A DNA stretch of 39,998 bases from a virus, in IMG/VR virus record IMGVR_UViG_3300027908_000037, positions 1 through 39,998 of that record. One strand, 5' to 3'. Shown here piece after piece: positions 1 to 7,841 of the stretch (positions within the stretch are counted from its first letter, which is position 1; each line of letters opens with the position of its first letter). A program made the position numbers and the translations under genes. The notes under the pieces are model-generated. The model was not told the DNA's origin. It did no database searches and worked only from the letters and a program-made list of their open reading frames with translations.

Positions 1-162
1 GCGGGCCAACCGTGTGCGGCTTGCGAACAGTACACGGAGCAGTCTGAGCAAGCACATCTCGACATGCGCACCGATGCGTTCAACGTGCTCCGGGGGATGC
101 GGAATGCGATTATCGCTGTCACGCCGTTCTGGGTGGCACTGGTCTGGTGGTTAAGCCGATGA
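1..162 (+). CDS. C-terminal part of a small membrane protein (5' truncated by window edge)
   Basis: The frame is open from base 1 and ends in TGA at 160-162. The visible 53 residues have a CAAC pair near the start, a polar stretch, and a C-terminal hydrophobic segment (AIIAVTPFWVALVWW) that is probably one membrane helix. The stop overlaps the next start as ATGA, so it is translationally coupled to the downstream gene. I recognise no family. Confidence 0.6.
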   Translation, partial: AGQPCAACEQYTEQSEQAHLDMRTDAFNVLRGMRNAIIAVTPFWVALVWWLSR

Positions 163-320
163 GGGAAATCAAACTTCGGATCGAGCGCAACATCAGACGC
201 AACGAGTTCGACGTGCAGGTCTATGAGGATGGCGAATGGCGGACGCAGACATTAACGCCTGAAAAGTTGCACAACCTGACTAGAACTCTGGTCAACGAAG
301 CTCTGGAGTCTTTGGAATAG
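159..320 (+). CDS. Small hypothetical protein, 53 aa
   Basis: The ATG overlaps the preceding stop (ATGA) and the frame ends in TAG. The product is charged and soluble, with a beta-like N-terminus (REIKLRIERN) and a helical C-terminus. The TAG is followed, 60 bases later and in the same frame, by the start of the exported protein gene. That gene has its own ribosome binding site, so I treat the TAG as a normal stop. No family recognised. Confidence 0.6.
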   Translation: MREIKLRIERNIRRNEFDVQVYEDGEWRTQTLTPEKLHNLTRTLVNEALESLE

Positions 321-380
321 GGGCCGAGTAGAAGCACAAGTACGAACACAATCACAAATTCAGTATCAAGGAGAATAGCG

Positions 381-1013
381 ATGAAGGCAGCGGGAGTGTC
401 AGCAGCGGTAGTAATTTTGGCTATGGCGATCTGTGCGTCGATGTACGGGCAGACACAGCAGCCGTTAAACTTTTTTCAGTACAACCAAGGCAGCACAGTC
501 GGGACGATTGTCGATGCCGACAACGCCGGGGATAGCAATTTGTTCGTGGTGCCGGTGCCGATTCAATTCCAGTACATGATCTACCATGTCAGTGTTGTCG
601 ATACCAGTGGGAATCCCTACGACATGGGCGTGGGGGACTGTCCGTATACCACGCCGGCGCATGACTGTTCACAGGCGGAGGCACAGATAGTGCTGGTATG
701 TAATACAGCCAGTCCGGGGCAGCCTGGGGCACTGATAGTCAACGTGATCGATACGCATAAAGTCCCGTGTGTGCAGGGGGTGGTGGTGCTGCAACCTGGG
801 ATATACATGCACCTGAGCGCTGCGGGTGCGACATCCAAGGCCAAGTGTCTGGGCACTGGGACGCCGCTGAGCCCGTTTCAGGGGTCACCGATTCAGACTT
901 ATTCGGTGCAAAATGGCTCGCTGGCACAATCAGTGTACCCGCTGATGACTGCCAAGAACCAAGGTGCGCATAGCAGTGTGAATGGTTGCGCGGTCGGGTT
1001 GTCGATGAGATGA
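381..1013 (+). CDS. Exported protein of unknown function, 210 aa
   Basis: A good ribosome binding site (AAGGAG) precedes the ATG. Residues 1-23 form a signal peptide: MK, a hydrophobic core (VSAAVVILAMAICASM), then a YGQ region for signal peptidase I. The mature part is rich in Val, Gly, Pro and Gln and has six or seven cysteines that could form disulfides. It should leave the cytoplasm and could be a moron or a virion decoration protein. I see no catalytic motif. The next gene follows 57 bases later. Confidence 0.75.
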   Translation: MKAAGVSAAVVILAMAICASMYGQTQQPLNFFQYNQGSTVGTIVDADNAGDSNLFVVPVPIQFQYMIYHVSVVDTSGNPYDMGVGDCPYTTPAHDCSQAEAQIVLVCNTASPGQPGALIVNVIDTHKVPCVQGVVVLQPGIYMHLSAAGATSKAKCLGTGTPLSPFQGSPIQTYSVQNGSLAQSVYPLMTAKNQGAHSSVNGCAVGLSMR

Positions 1014-1070
1014 AGGTGGCAGGCGAGGCAGAGGTAGTGGCAGAGATCGGAAGTCAAATCGAAATGGGGG

Positions 1071-1265
1071 GTGAGTGCAATGTTCGATGATCGCAATAAC
1101 AATCCAAGGAGCAATCGGGCAGAGCCAAAGTGCGATTGCCGTAAACCGAACTGTCCGAATCGCGGAGTGCGCATAGTGGACCGTCCAGTCAAAGGCCGGG
1201 CGGATAGTGTGATTCCGAAAGGGGGTGGGCCACGATACAAGCGGAAGACGACAACAGCAGCATAG
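1071..1265 (+). CDS. Small basic protein with a Cys cluster, 64 aa
   Basis: The frame can start at GTG 1071 or ATG 1080, just after a G-rich run that can act as a Shine-Dalgarno. It contains a compact C-x-C-x4-C pattern (CDCRKPNCPNRG), a likely metal-binding knuckle, and a Lys/Arg-rich C-terminus that could bind nucleic acid. Its leader closely matches the leader of the next gene. Function unknown. Confidence 0.55.
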   Translation: MSAMFDDRNNNPRSNRAEPKCDCRKPNCPNRGVRIVDRPVKGRADSVIPKGGGPRYKRKTTTAA

Positions 1266-1317
1266 GGATCGGAAGTCGGTAGTGGTCAAGTCAAATCAAA
1301 ATGGAGAGGTGGTCAAC

Positions 1318-1641
1318 ATGATCGACGATGACAGCAGCATCAACGATGAAGAGTACGAAGCACCAGAGGTCGAGGCCGAGGACGACGATGATCTCGGCGA
1401 GTGGGCGGACAAGCCCGATGAGCCTGTGCAGCCGGGGATACCGATGGAGCGGCCAGAAGTTGTTGCCCCACCAGTAACCGAGGCCGAGGTGCCGATGCCG
1501 ATGCCGGCACAGGTGAGTAGTGGCAAACCGAAGTCGAAGCACAACACAGGCAGCCGGGATAGTCACGTGCGCGCCGCGAAGAAAGGAGCGAAAAAGGCCA
1601 AACAGAAGGCCAGCAAGAAGAAGTCAGCGAAGAAGCGGTAA
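1318..1641 (+). CDS. Charge-segregated protein: acidic head, proline linker, lysine-rich tail (107 aa)
   Basis: I chose ATG 1318 because GGAGAGG lies just upstream; the frame is open further back (to 1225) but without a start signal. Residues 1-35 are very acidic (DDD and EDDDD clusters). The middle is proline-rich, with VPMPMP-like repeats. The last 25 residues are almost all Lys, Ala and Ser, like a histone H1 tail. The tail suggests DNA or RNA binding and the acidic part may mask it. Low sequence complexity prevents a family call. Confidence 0.6.
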   Translation: MIDDDSSINDEEYEAPEVEAEDDDDLGEWADKPDEPVQPGIPMERPEVVAPPVTEAEVPMPMPAQVSSGKPKSKHNTGSRDSHVRAAKKGAKKAKQKASKKKSAKKR

Positions 1642-1646
1642 CAGTT

Positions 1647-2852
1647 TCATTGCACCGTGACGGGCGGCGGATTCGTTCTGTCGCCCGCCTCACAGATATC
1701 TTCCAGTCTGGTTTTGCAATTCGGACATTGATTCGATTCCGGTTCCTTCGGCATAGCAACCATTTCCTGACTGGACCCAGCGAGCGCCAATCCATCCCGA
1801 GTCTCAGGTTCTACCTCTCCATCTGAGTGTTCTCGCTCGATCAGCAGGGATGGTTCCGGTTCGCTGGTGGTTTTGCTCGGGGCATACAGAGCACCACTGG
1901 CTGCCGTGAGCCGCCGCCCGCCATAGAGAGATTCAATTGCGTATGCGCGTTGCGGGGTGAGGTCTAGGATGTCCCGCGAGCTGCCGAGTACCCAGTTGAG
2001 ACTGGATCGAATACGGTCGAACACTATGCCAGCTTCGGCCACGGGCGAAACGCGCTTGCCGAGCAGGTAAACGCTGCGGACCACGCTAGGCTGCCAAGGG
2101 CTGGGACGGCCCCCGATACCGCCCTGAGGTTTTAGTACACTTGTTTCTAAGGGGGGGTCTAGGGTTTTAGTACACTTGTTTCTAACAGGGGGGGGTTTTA
2201 GTACACTTGTTTCAATATATATAGTCTTTATTGAAACAAGTGTACTAAAACCCCCTTCGGTGCCCTTAGAAACATCTGTACTAAAACTACCCTCTGCCAC
2301 TGGAGGCCCTAGGTACAGCCCTCGGATTTGTCCCCGGATGGGATCGAATGCCCTGAGCAGCATGCAGCGATCGGGCTCGATGCCCTGGGATGCGAGTTGC
2401 GCCCGCCATGTCTGTTTGATATACCGGCTGAACTTTTCCATGATCTGGCGGTCACGGGCAGAGGCTTCGGGGACTGGCCATTCCAGTTCCAGCATTGGGC
2501 CGAGGTGGAGACTGGTAGACGCCATTGCGCCACGGATCAGGCTCTCCCACTCGAATGCCTGTCGGCCTAGCCGCCATCCACAGCAGTCTATGCAATAGAA
2601 TCGCTTGCGGCAAAACTTCATGCGGATGAACTGGGTGTAATCTCCCTTGGGGCAGCGGCGCATCACACGGAGACGCTGACAGCCGAGGAATGCCAATTGC
2701 TCATCAGTAGTGGTGCGTTCGAGGCGCTTGATCTCTCGATAGACAGCGAGCTGGCGGGAGTTCTCGGGGGTGGGATCGGCGGCGAGCGCGTCCGCGAATC
2801 TGTCGATCATAGCGCGTTTCTGTACGACGGTGAGCTTGCGGATGGTGGCCAC
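1647..2852 (-). CDS. Cys-rich protein with iteron-like repeats inside the gene; possible replication initiator
   Basis: This 401-residue frame is the only minus-strand gene in the first 24 kb. It ends five bases from the convergent gene at 1641. The N-terminal half is helical with a cysteine cluster around residues 58-92 (C-P-K-G-D, then FCRKRFYCIDCCGWRLG), probably a zinc site. Residues about 195-250 are encoded by a set of 21-22 bp direct and inverted DNA repeats, so the peptide there (ETSVLKP repeated) is probably a linker dictated by DNA. The C-terminal 150 residues are polar and include a CPNC motif. A gene carrying its own iterons recalls lambda O, but I see no helicase or Rep catalytic motif, so the initiator role is inference. 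Confidence 0.6.
   Translation of the reverse strand: MATIRKLTVVQKRAMIDRFADALAADPTPENSRQLAVYREIKRLERTTTDEQLAFLGCQRLRVMRRCPKGDYTQFIRMKFCRKRFYCIDCCGWRLGRQAFEWESLIRGAMASTSLHLGPMLELEWPVPEASARDRQIMEKFSRYIKQTWRAQLASQGIEPDRCMLLRAFDPIRGQIRGLYLGPPVAEGSFSTDVSKGTEGGFSTLVSIKTIYIETSVLKPPPVRNKCTKTLDPPLETSVLKPQGGIGGRPSPWQPSVVRSVYLLGKRVSPVAEAGIVFDRIRSSLNWVLGSSRDILDLTPQRAYAIESLYGGRRLTAASGALYAPSKTTSEPEPSLLIEREHSDGEVEPETRDGLALAGSSQEMVAMPKEPESNQCPNCKTRLEDICEAGDRTNPPPVTVQ
2129..2287. repeat. Five iteron-like repeats, three direct and two inverted, around an AT-rich core
   Basis: Copies lie at 2129-2150, 2164-2185 and 2195-2215 (unit GTTTTAGTACACTTGTTTC plus TAA, or AA in the third). Copies at 2231-2251 and 2266-2287 are in the opposite orientation, and the last is diverged (CATCTG for CAAGTG). 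Copies 3 and 4 are a perfect 21-bp inverted repeat around a 15-base AT-rich spacer (2216-2230). G-runs separate the direct copies. The set lies inside the 1647-2852 gene. An origin, operator array or recombination site would fit; no other copy is visible in the window. Confidence 0.85.
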
Positions 2853-2907
2853 TATGGAAGTCTACTACTGATTTTACGGAATGCAAGTGGATGCGTGAAA
2901 ATAATCG

Positions 2908-2936
2908 TTGACAAAGTAATAGTAAACGTTTATGTT
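2908..2936 (+). promoter_or_regulatory. Sigma70-like promoter (TTGACA-17-TATGTT)
   Basis: A perfect -35 at 2908-2913 and a 4/6 -10 at 2931-2936 are separated by 17 bases. The expected start near 2943 is only about four bases before the ATG at 2947. It faces right, divergent from the 1647-2852 gene, and would drive the run of small genes from 2947. Confidence 0.7.
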
Positions 2937-2946
2937 GATTTCCGGC

Positions 2947-3096
2947 ATGAAGAAATCCAGAATATGCAGGCTTAAAGGATGCGTGAGGCGGTTTATCCCA
3001 GTGGTGCGGACGCAGCGGTATTGCAGTCCGGTGCACAAGAATCGGGATGCGCAGCGCAGGTTGAGACAGCGAGCCAAGATCGGTGATGTGGCGTGA
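2947..3096 (+). CDS. Small zinc-binding protein, 49 aa
   Basis: This is the first ATG after the promoter at 2908-2936. The pattern C-x4-C, about 14 residues, then C-x3-H (CRLKGC and YCSPVHKN) matches a short zinc-ribbon type common in phages; the gene at 9570 is a second member. The rest is strongly basic, suggesting nucleic acid contact. The stop overlaps the next GTG start (GTGA). Being first in the transcription unit suggests early expression. Confidence 0.6.
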   Translation: MKKSRICRLKGCVRRFIPVVRTQRYCSPVHKNRDAQRRLRQRAKIGDVA

Positions 3097-3305
3097 AGCA
3101 CGAACACAATGCGTTCCATACCTATCACGAGGGGTTGTGGGACTTGCGCGATTGGGTGATTGAATGGGATCGTGCGAGGAAGGCGTTGGCGAAAGCCCAC
3201 AAGGAATGCGATCACTCGAAAGCAGCAGGCAAGAAGATTTATCATGCGGGGCGCAGGGCGTATCTGGCACAGAAATACATGGTGAAAGCGGCGAGGAAGA
3301 AATGA
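3093..3305 (+). CDS. Small basic helical protein, 70 aa
   Basis: It starts at GTG 3093, overlapping the previous stop, and its own stop overlaps the next ATG. The sequence is His-, Lys- and Ala-rich and probably all helical. No known motif. It is one of a chain of coupled small genes from 2947 to 5095. Confidence 0.6.
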   Translation: MKHEHNAFHTYHEGLWDLRDWVIEWDRARKALAKAHKECDHSKAAGKKIYHAGRRAYLAQKYMVKAARKK

Positions 3306-3547
3306 GCGTCAAGTCAGCCGAACACGCAAGGACGCAGTTGACTTGGATGCTGCGAGGAAACGCCAAGAAAAAGGTGGATTCCCTGATCGATGCCGGTGTG
3401 ATTTTGTATAACGAAGGCGAATACAACGAGTTGCTGCTGTACCACGACGGGGAGTGCCCGGAATTGCAGGATGATAGCGAAGAGTGCACATGCGATCCGG
3501 ATGTGACAATGAATGGCATGCTTGTGAATTTGCCAAAGGTGCAATGA
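3302..3547 (+). CDS. Small acidic hypothetical protein, 81 aa
   Basis: I chose ATG 3302 because it overlaps the preceding stop (ATGA); the frame is open further upstream inside the previous gene. The N-terminal half is helical. The C-terminal half is acidic with three cysteines (GECPEL and ECTCDPD), perhaps a metal site. Function unknown. Confidence 0.6.
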   Translation: MSVKSAEHARTQLTWMLRGNAKKKVDSLIDAGVILYNEGEYNELLLYHDGECPELQDDSEECTCDPDVTMNGMLVNLPKVQ

Positions 3548-3849
3548 TCATGGCTAACGCTCGACAAGTCGCACGCTGGATCGTAGATGACATCTGCTAC
3601 GATTTGCACCTGCATGGGCATGAGTGCCCACCGATAGGAACAGTACTGCGATGGCTGGATATCGCGGAGGCAGGCGCGAAGAAGTATTCGTCTGAGGACG
3701 ACGAGGACATGCGGGCGTTGCATCACGTTAACGGTAATGTGTGTGACAACCGACCGGAGAATCTGCGAGTGGTGACGGTAAGCGAGAACATGCCGGTGCC
3801 GGTGCCGGTGCCGGTGAAGAAATCGAGACGCATAGGTAAGACAATATGA
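3544..3849 (+). CDS. Small HNH-like endonuclease-type protein, 101 aa
   Basis: ATG 3544 overlaps the preceding stop. Residues around 60-80 read HHVNGNVCDNRPENLRVVT, the core of the HNH motif of phage homing-type enzymes (His-His, then Asn-x3-Asp-Asn-Arg-x-Glu-Asn-Leu). The rest of a typical homing enzyme (zinc fingers, AP2 domain) is missing, so it may be a minimal nuclease or a domesticated remnant. The C-terminus carries a VPVPVPV repeat from tandem GGTGCC units. Confidence 0.6.
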   Translation: MIMANARQVARWIVDDICYDLHLHGHECPPIGTVLRWLDIAEAGAKKYSSEDDEDMRALHHVNGNVCDNRPENLRVVTVSENMPVPVPVPVKKSRRIGKTI

Positions 3850-3995
3850 CGCTCCGACTATACCCGGTGATCTACGGCGCGGTGTTTGGAGTATTGCTGG
3901 CGGTCTGTGGACTCCGCTGGGTCAAATGGAGGTTCTGGGTGTTGCTGGTAGGGTACGCGGTGCTGTCGAGCGTGGAGAAGCAAGTGGGACAATGA
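3846..3995 (+). CDS. Small membrane protein, 49 aa
   Basis: The ATG overlaps the previous stop. Two hydrophobic segments (residues about 6-23 and 28-42) flank a short basic loop (RWVKWR), giving a two-helix inner-membrane hairpin. The polar C-terminus ends on a stop that overlaps the next ATG. The gene context does not suggest a holin. Confidence 0.55.
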   Translation: MTLRLYPVIYGAVFGVLLAVCGLRWVKWRFWVLLVGYAVLSSVEKQVGQ

Positions 3996-4207
3996 TTACT
4001 CTCTCAGAGTTTCACCGATTTATGATCTCAGATCTAGGCGGGGATTTCCGCGCATTCTGTGACTCACCCGAGGAACTGTCGGCACTGGTAAATGCACTTG
4101 GGACGGAGAACGAGGATCGGCGGGTGATAGTGACGATTTGCAGTGGGTCGGAGTGGAATAAGGTTCAGGGCATCGTGGACAGACTGAATGAAAAATCGAA
4201 AGGATAA
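3992..4207 (+). CDS. Small hypothetical protein, 71 aa
   Basis: The ATG overlaps the preceding TGA. The sequence is mixed alpha/beta and acidic, and C-terminally helical. It overlaps an upstream extension of the next frame. No family recognised. Confidence 0.55.
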   Translation: MITLSEFHRFMISDLGGDFRAFCDSPEELSALVNALGTENEDRRVIVTICSGSEWNKVQGIVDRLNEKSKG

Positions 4208-4229
4208 GATTGATCGAGGAGCGAGCGGC

Positions 4230-4448
4230 ATGAGCGGACCAATCGCCAAGCGTCTTAAAATCGGTATCAACGTGGAGCACGCTAAGCGCCTGATAGCGGG
4301 GAAGCCGATTGCGATCAAGGTTCCGTCTGGCACAGAGATCGTGGAATTGAGTTTCAGTTTCCCAGTGGTGCATAGCGATAGTGGCAAGAGTCTATTCGAT
4401 GGCATCGCCAAGACGATGGATGTTTTCTTTAACGGGAGGTCGGCGTGA
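4230..4448 (+). CDS. Small hypothetical protein, 72 aa
   Basis: I chose ATG 4230 because GAGGAG lies eight bases upstream; the frame also allows ATG 4188. It is basic at the N-terminus, with a central beta-rich portion (PIAIKVPSGTEIVELSFSF). Its TGA overlaps the GTG start of the next gene. Function unknown. Confidence 0.55.
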   Translation: MSGPIAKRLKIGINVEHAKRLIAGKPIAIKVPSGTEIVELSFSFPVVHSDSGKSLFDGIAKTMDVFFNGRSA

Positions 4449-5095
4449 CATTCACCAGCACATTCAAACGTCTGGACACAGTGATCCTCCCGGAGTTCGC
4501 GGGAGTCCGCATACAACTTATGCCCGTACAGATGCGGGATGTGAACAGTCTGCCGTTTGGACTCCGCGACTGGGATCGATTATTCCATCGACTGTGCTCG
4601 TTTGTGCCGGGTGTCAATGGGATTGCATATCTCACTATCGACCAGAGATGGACACTGGCTGGGGAGACGCATCGCAGGCCAGGATTACATGTCGATGGTA
4701 TGGGCTCATGGGGTGGAGGCGGCGGCTGGGGCGGGAATGGAATGATCACGGTGAGCAGTCACAGTGGGTGTGTCGCGTACAACCGGGAATTCACTGGGGA
4801 GCCACGCAGAGGTGTTGATTGCGGCGATCCCGATGAGGGTGACTGCGGGCATCTATGGGGACAGTGCGAGGGCACTGGCACGATGCTGGAGCCGAATGTT
4901 GCGTACTTGTGCAATCCGATGTGCGTGCATGAGTCAGTGCCGGTTGAGCAGGATTGCTTCCGGACGTTTGTGAGGTTGTCGCTGCCGAATGATGGAGTGT
5001 GGCCGAGGAACTGTACGCCGAATCCAAGAGGGATTGTGCCGGAGCACATTGGGGAAGCACGTAGAGTCGTGGGTAAGTATTCATACGCGGAATAA
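4445..5095 (+). CDS. Hypothetical protein with a possible Fe(II)/2-oxoglutarate oxygenase-like core, 216 aa
   Basis: It starts at GTG 4445, coupled to the previous gene. A His-x-Asp in RPGLHVDGMG (about residues 79-88) is followed by a glycine-rich loop. Further on come a distal His in CVHESVPV and an Arg in FRTFVRLSLP, about ten residues after it. This spacing matches the HxD...H...R metal and cosubstrate pattern of 2OG oxygenases. Nine or so cysteines in the middle are unusual for that fold. The assignment is inference and needs a profile search. It closes the coupled chain begun at 2947. Confidence 0.5.
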   Translation: MTFTSTFKRLDTVILPEFAGVRIQLMPVQMRDVNSLPFGLRDWDRLFHRLCSFVPGVNGIAYLTIDQRWTLAGETHRRPGLHVDGMGSWGGGGGWGGNGMITVSSHSGCVAYNREFTGEPRRGVDCGDPDEGDCGHLWGQCEGTGTMLEPNVAYLCNPMCVHESVPVEQDCFRTFVRLSLPNDGVWPRNCTPNPRGIVPEHIGEARRVVGKYSYAE

Positions 5096-5118
5096 AATTC
5101 AGAAAGGTCAATCACACA

Positions 5119-5607
5119 ATGAAAATTAGCTATTGGCAGATAGTAGCAGTCACGTTTGTACTGGTGGGAGTGGCATTGATGCTGAGTGGCACTGGGCATG
5201 CACAACAGGATGAGCCGAAGCAGTCACCAGCAGCAGTGCCTGTGCCCGCTAAGTCCGCCGAGGCACCGAAAGCGGAACCGGTCCCGGTGAAAGAATCATC
5301 CAAGTTCACCGCAACAGCCGAGGAAGACAAAGATCTGCACGTGGATCAACTGGAGGCACAACTGGCGCAGACACAATTCAGCCAAGATTCCCAGCGCCTG
5401 CCATCGTTCGCGGCGTTCCAGAATAAGCTGAATGCATTGCAAGCCGAGTGTAACCGTGTGATCGCCAAGCACAAGTGGCCCAGTGGTACTGTATGCGACA
5501 TTCAGACCATTCCGATTAGGTTTTGCACGGTGCCGGCGGGGACGCAGAGTGGACCATCACCGTGCAGTGCGGCGGCCAGTGCATCGACACCTGCACCTGC
5601 CAAGTGA
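5119..5607 (+). CDS. Exported protein with coiled-coil segment, 162 aa
   Basis: AAAGG precedes the ATG. Residues 1-28 are a signal peptide (MKISYW, hydrophobic core VAVTFVLVGVALML, then GHAQQ). A Pro/Ala/Glu linker follows. Residues about 75-120 form a helical, coiled-coil-like stretch, and three cysteines lie near the C-terminus. It could be a periplasmic or cell-surface factor. It is the second exported protein in the left 6 kb, after 381-1013. Confidence 0.65.
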   Translation: MKISYWQIVAVTFVLVGVALMLSGTGHAQQDEPKQSPAAVPVPAKSAEAPKAEPVPVKESSKFTATAEEDKDLHVDQLEAQLAQTQFSQDSQRLPSFAAFQNKLNALQAECNRVIAKHKWPSGTVCDIQTIPIRFCTVPAGTQSGPSPCSAAASASTPAPAK

Positions 5608-5616
5608 GCGACCGTC

Positions 5617-6015
5617 ATGCCCGCAATCAAATCCATCTCCGACTGGAAAGACAAGTTCCGCTCGCACACGATGCGGTACAACTTTCACCTGGGATTGACT
5701 CGGCCTCAAATGGAGTTCCTGTGTGCAGTTGCCGATGATGTCCAGTGGGACCGATTCACATACGGCATGGGCAGTGGGCCTAACAACTTCATCGCCAGTT
5801 CCGGGGCGCTGGTCAAGCGCGGACTGATACTGGAAAAGTCAATCCACGACAAGTGGGAGGGCAAGAACGTGTACGAGATCCGCTCGCGGTACGATCTGAC
5901 AGACGCAGGATGGCTGGTGGTGGAGTTGCTGAAGATCACAGGGCTGTTTATCGAGTCCGACAATGCGATTGAACACAAGGCGGCAGGCAAAGTCGCAGCG
6001 ATGAAGAGGCGCTGA
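5617..6015 (+). CDS. Probable winged-helix-like small protein, 132 aa
   Basis: The ATG is nine bases after the previous stop. The pattern of helices followed by a beta hairpin (NVYEIRSRYDLTDAGWLVVELL) resembles a winged-helix DNA-binding domain: 'LVKRGLILEK ... YDLTDAGW' is typical of such folds. It directly precedes the helicase gene with no gap. Regulator or replication accessory factor are both possible. Confidence 0.5.
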   Translation: MPAIKSISDWKDKFRSHTMRYNFHLGLTRPQMEFLCAVADDVQWDRFTYGMGSGPNNFIASSGALVKRGLILEKSIHDKWEGKNVYEIRSRYDLTDAGWLVVELLKITGLFIESDNAIEHKAAGKVAAMKRR

Positions 6016-7743
6016 GTGCCATTCACGCGCTCAACTCCCGCTGCCACGATCAACCGCGATGCGGATGCACTGTCGCCGGCAGAGATGGGACTACCCAGTC
6101 GATACACCGAGTGGCGTCCACAACAGATTAACGCCATCGACCGTATACTCACCAGCGACAAGCGGTTCGTGACGATCTGTATGCCAACCGGCGGGGGCAA
6201 GAGCTTGGTAGCGCTCGGGGCGTCAGTGATGTCGGGGCGGCGCACAGTCATCCTCACGTCCACTAAGGGATTGCAGGACCAAATGAGCAGCGACTTCGGG
6301 GAATGCTTATCCGACATCCGTGGCATGGGGAATTACTTGTGTCCGATCGCGGATCAGCTAGGCATACCGGTCACAACCACTGTCAGTGATGCTCCGTGTC
6401 AATGCGGGTATGCATGTCGATTGCGAGGCCGGCGCACGATTACTATGACTGGGTGCCAGTACTACGATGCATACCGAGTGGCACAGCGCGCAGACGTGAC
6501 GGTCACGAACTATGCATGTTGGTTGTACGACGGTCGCAAGGACATTTCCGACGATGAGCGCGTAGACAATTTGCAACATGGACTCGGCACCGAGGACGAT
6601 AGGCCGGTTGGCATGCTCATCGCTGATGAAGCGCACATGGCAGCGTCTCACTTGAGCGACTTTATCGGGGAAGATATCTCCCGCCGTGAATGTCTGCAAT
6701 TGCATCTGCCGTGGCCGGACTCGGGTGGCACAGTAGACGATTGGCAGTGCTGGGCGATAGAGCAACTGGAAGGAGTCAGCGAAAGACTCAAAGACCTGGA
6801 TGCACAAGTCCGCAATGGCGGCGGCAAGGGCTGGACGCGGGAACTCAAGCATCTACGCGACATGAAGAGGAAGTTGGAGAGATTGAGCGCGATGCAATCG
6901 GTGGATGAGTGGATTATCAGTGAGGCAGACACGAATGCATCTGTCGGCACCATGAGCAGTGTGCGATTCGATCCACTGAGCCCAGCGAGATACGCGGAGC
7001 AGGCGCTGTTCCGGGGGATCGAAAAGGTAGTGCTGGTGAGCGCGACCGTCCGCCCGAAGACTGCTGCCATGCTCGGGATTGCCAGTAGTGAGCTTGAATT
7101 TGTCGAGTACCCGAGCACGTTTCCAGTTGAACGCCGACCAGTCATCCACACACCGAGTGAGCGTATCACTTACCATACCGAGCAGAACGACGATCTCATG
7201 CGCGGATGGTTGCGGATATTCGACGACATCTGCGAGCCGCGACTGGCACTCGGATGGAAAGGCGTGGTGCATTGCGTATCATACCGCAGGGCAAAATTCC
7301 TATCCGACAACTCTCGGCACGCGCGGCACATGATGATTCACAGCACATTCAATCGCGCACAGGTGATCGAGGAATTCAAGCGGAGCACCGGGCCAAGGCT
7401 CCTATTGAGTCCGTCAGTGGACACTGGGTATGACTTTGCCGATGACCTGTGCAGGTTTCAGCTCATTATCAAATTGCCGTTCGGCAGTGTAACCGATCCG
7501 GTTGTGAAAGCACGAAAGCAAAAAGATCCAGACTACGATCTGTACCAGACAGCGCAGACACTGATTCAGATGAGCGGACGTGCGGTCAGAAGTGAGACCG
7601 ATTGGTCTGAGACGTGGCTGCTCGATGATAGTTTGTCCTGGGCGCTGCCAAGGATGTTCGCCAAGGGGTTTATTCCTAAGTGGTGGAGGGCGAGTTTTCG
7701 GAGTGTCGATGTCGTGCCGGAGCCGGTGGAGTTTGCCGAGTGA
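6016..7743 (+). CDS. DinG/XPD-type superfamily 2 DNA helicase, 575 aa
   Basis: It starts at GTG immediately after the previous stop. Walker A is CMPTGGGKSL (about residues 55-64), followed by a motif Ia region. Cysteines at about 109, 128, 130, 134 and 147 fall where XPD/DinG enzymes hold a 4Fe-4S cluster. The DEAH box is at 204-207 (LIADEAHMAASH), SATVRP is motif III, and QMSGRAVRSETD near residue 525 is motif VI. These place it among ATP-dependent 5'-3' helicases that unwind forks, R-loops or recombination intermediates. It probably serves phage replication or repair. The next gene's start overlaps the stop. Confidence 0.85.
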   Translation: MPFTRSTPAATINRDADALSPAEMGLPSRYTEWRPQQINAIDRILTSDKRFVTICMPTGGGKSLVALGASVMSGRRTVILTSTKGLQDQMSSDFGECLSDIRGMGNYLCPIADQLGIPVTTTVSDAPCQCGYACRLRGRRTITMTGCQYYDAYRVAQRADVTVTNYACWLYDGRKDISDDERVDNLQHGLGTEDDRPVGMLIADEAHMAASHLSDFIGEDISRRECLQLHLPWPDSGGTVDDWQCWAIEQLEGVSERLKDLDAQVRNGGGKGWTRELKHLRDMKRKLERLSAMQSVDEWIISEADTNASVGTMSSVRFDPLSPARYAEQALFRGIEKVVLVSATVRPKTAAMLGIASSELEFVEYPSTFPVERRPVIHTPSERITYHTEQNDDLMRGWLRIFDDICEPRLALGWKGVVHCVSYRRAKFLSDNSRHARHMMIHSTFNRAQVIEEFKRSTGPRLLLSPSVDTGYDFADDLCRFQLIIKLPFGSVTDPVVKARKQKDPDYDLYQTAQTLIQMSGRAVRSETDWSETWLLDDSLSWALPRMFAKGFIPKWWRASFRSVDVVPEPVEFAE

Positions 7744-7841
7744 GTCTACTGGAGAAGATTCGTGACTGGTACTACATAGCCAAGGACTGGTTGACATTGG
7801 CTTGGGAATGGGTCGCTACTCGTGGAGGCATAACGAAATGA
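7740..7841 (+). CDS. Tiny Trp-rich protein, 33 aa
   Basis: It starts at GTG 7740 (GTGA overlap with the helicase) and ends overlapping the next ATG. It is an amphipathic, Trp-rich helix (DWYYIAKDWLTLAWEWVATR). Overlap at both ends argues that it is translated. Function unknown. Confidence 0.45.
   Translation: MSLLEKIRDWYYIAKDWLTLAWEWVATRGGITK

Noticed and set aside
2129-2287. CRISPR array
   Set aside because: Units are about 22 bp with 9-15 base gaps, two are inverted, and the set lies inside a coding frame; not a CRISPR layout.
2704-3726. Long antisense frame (340 aa, minus)
   Set aside because: It lies over four coupled plus-strand genes, a promoter and the start of the 1647-2852 gene, with unnatural composition; shadow frame.
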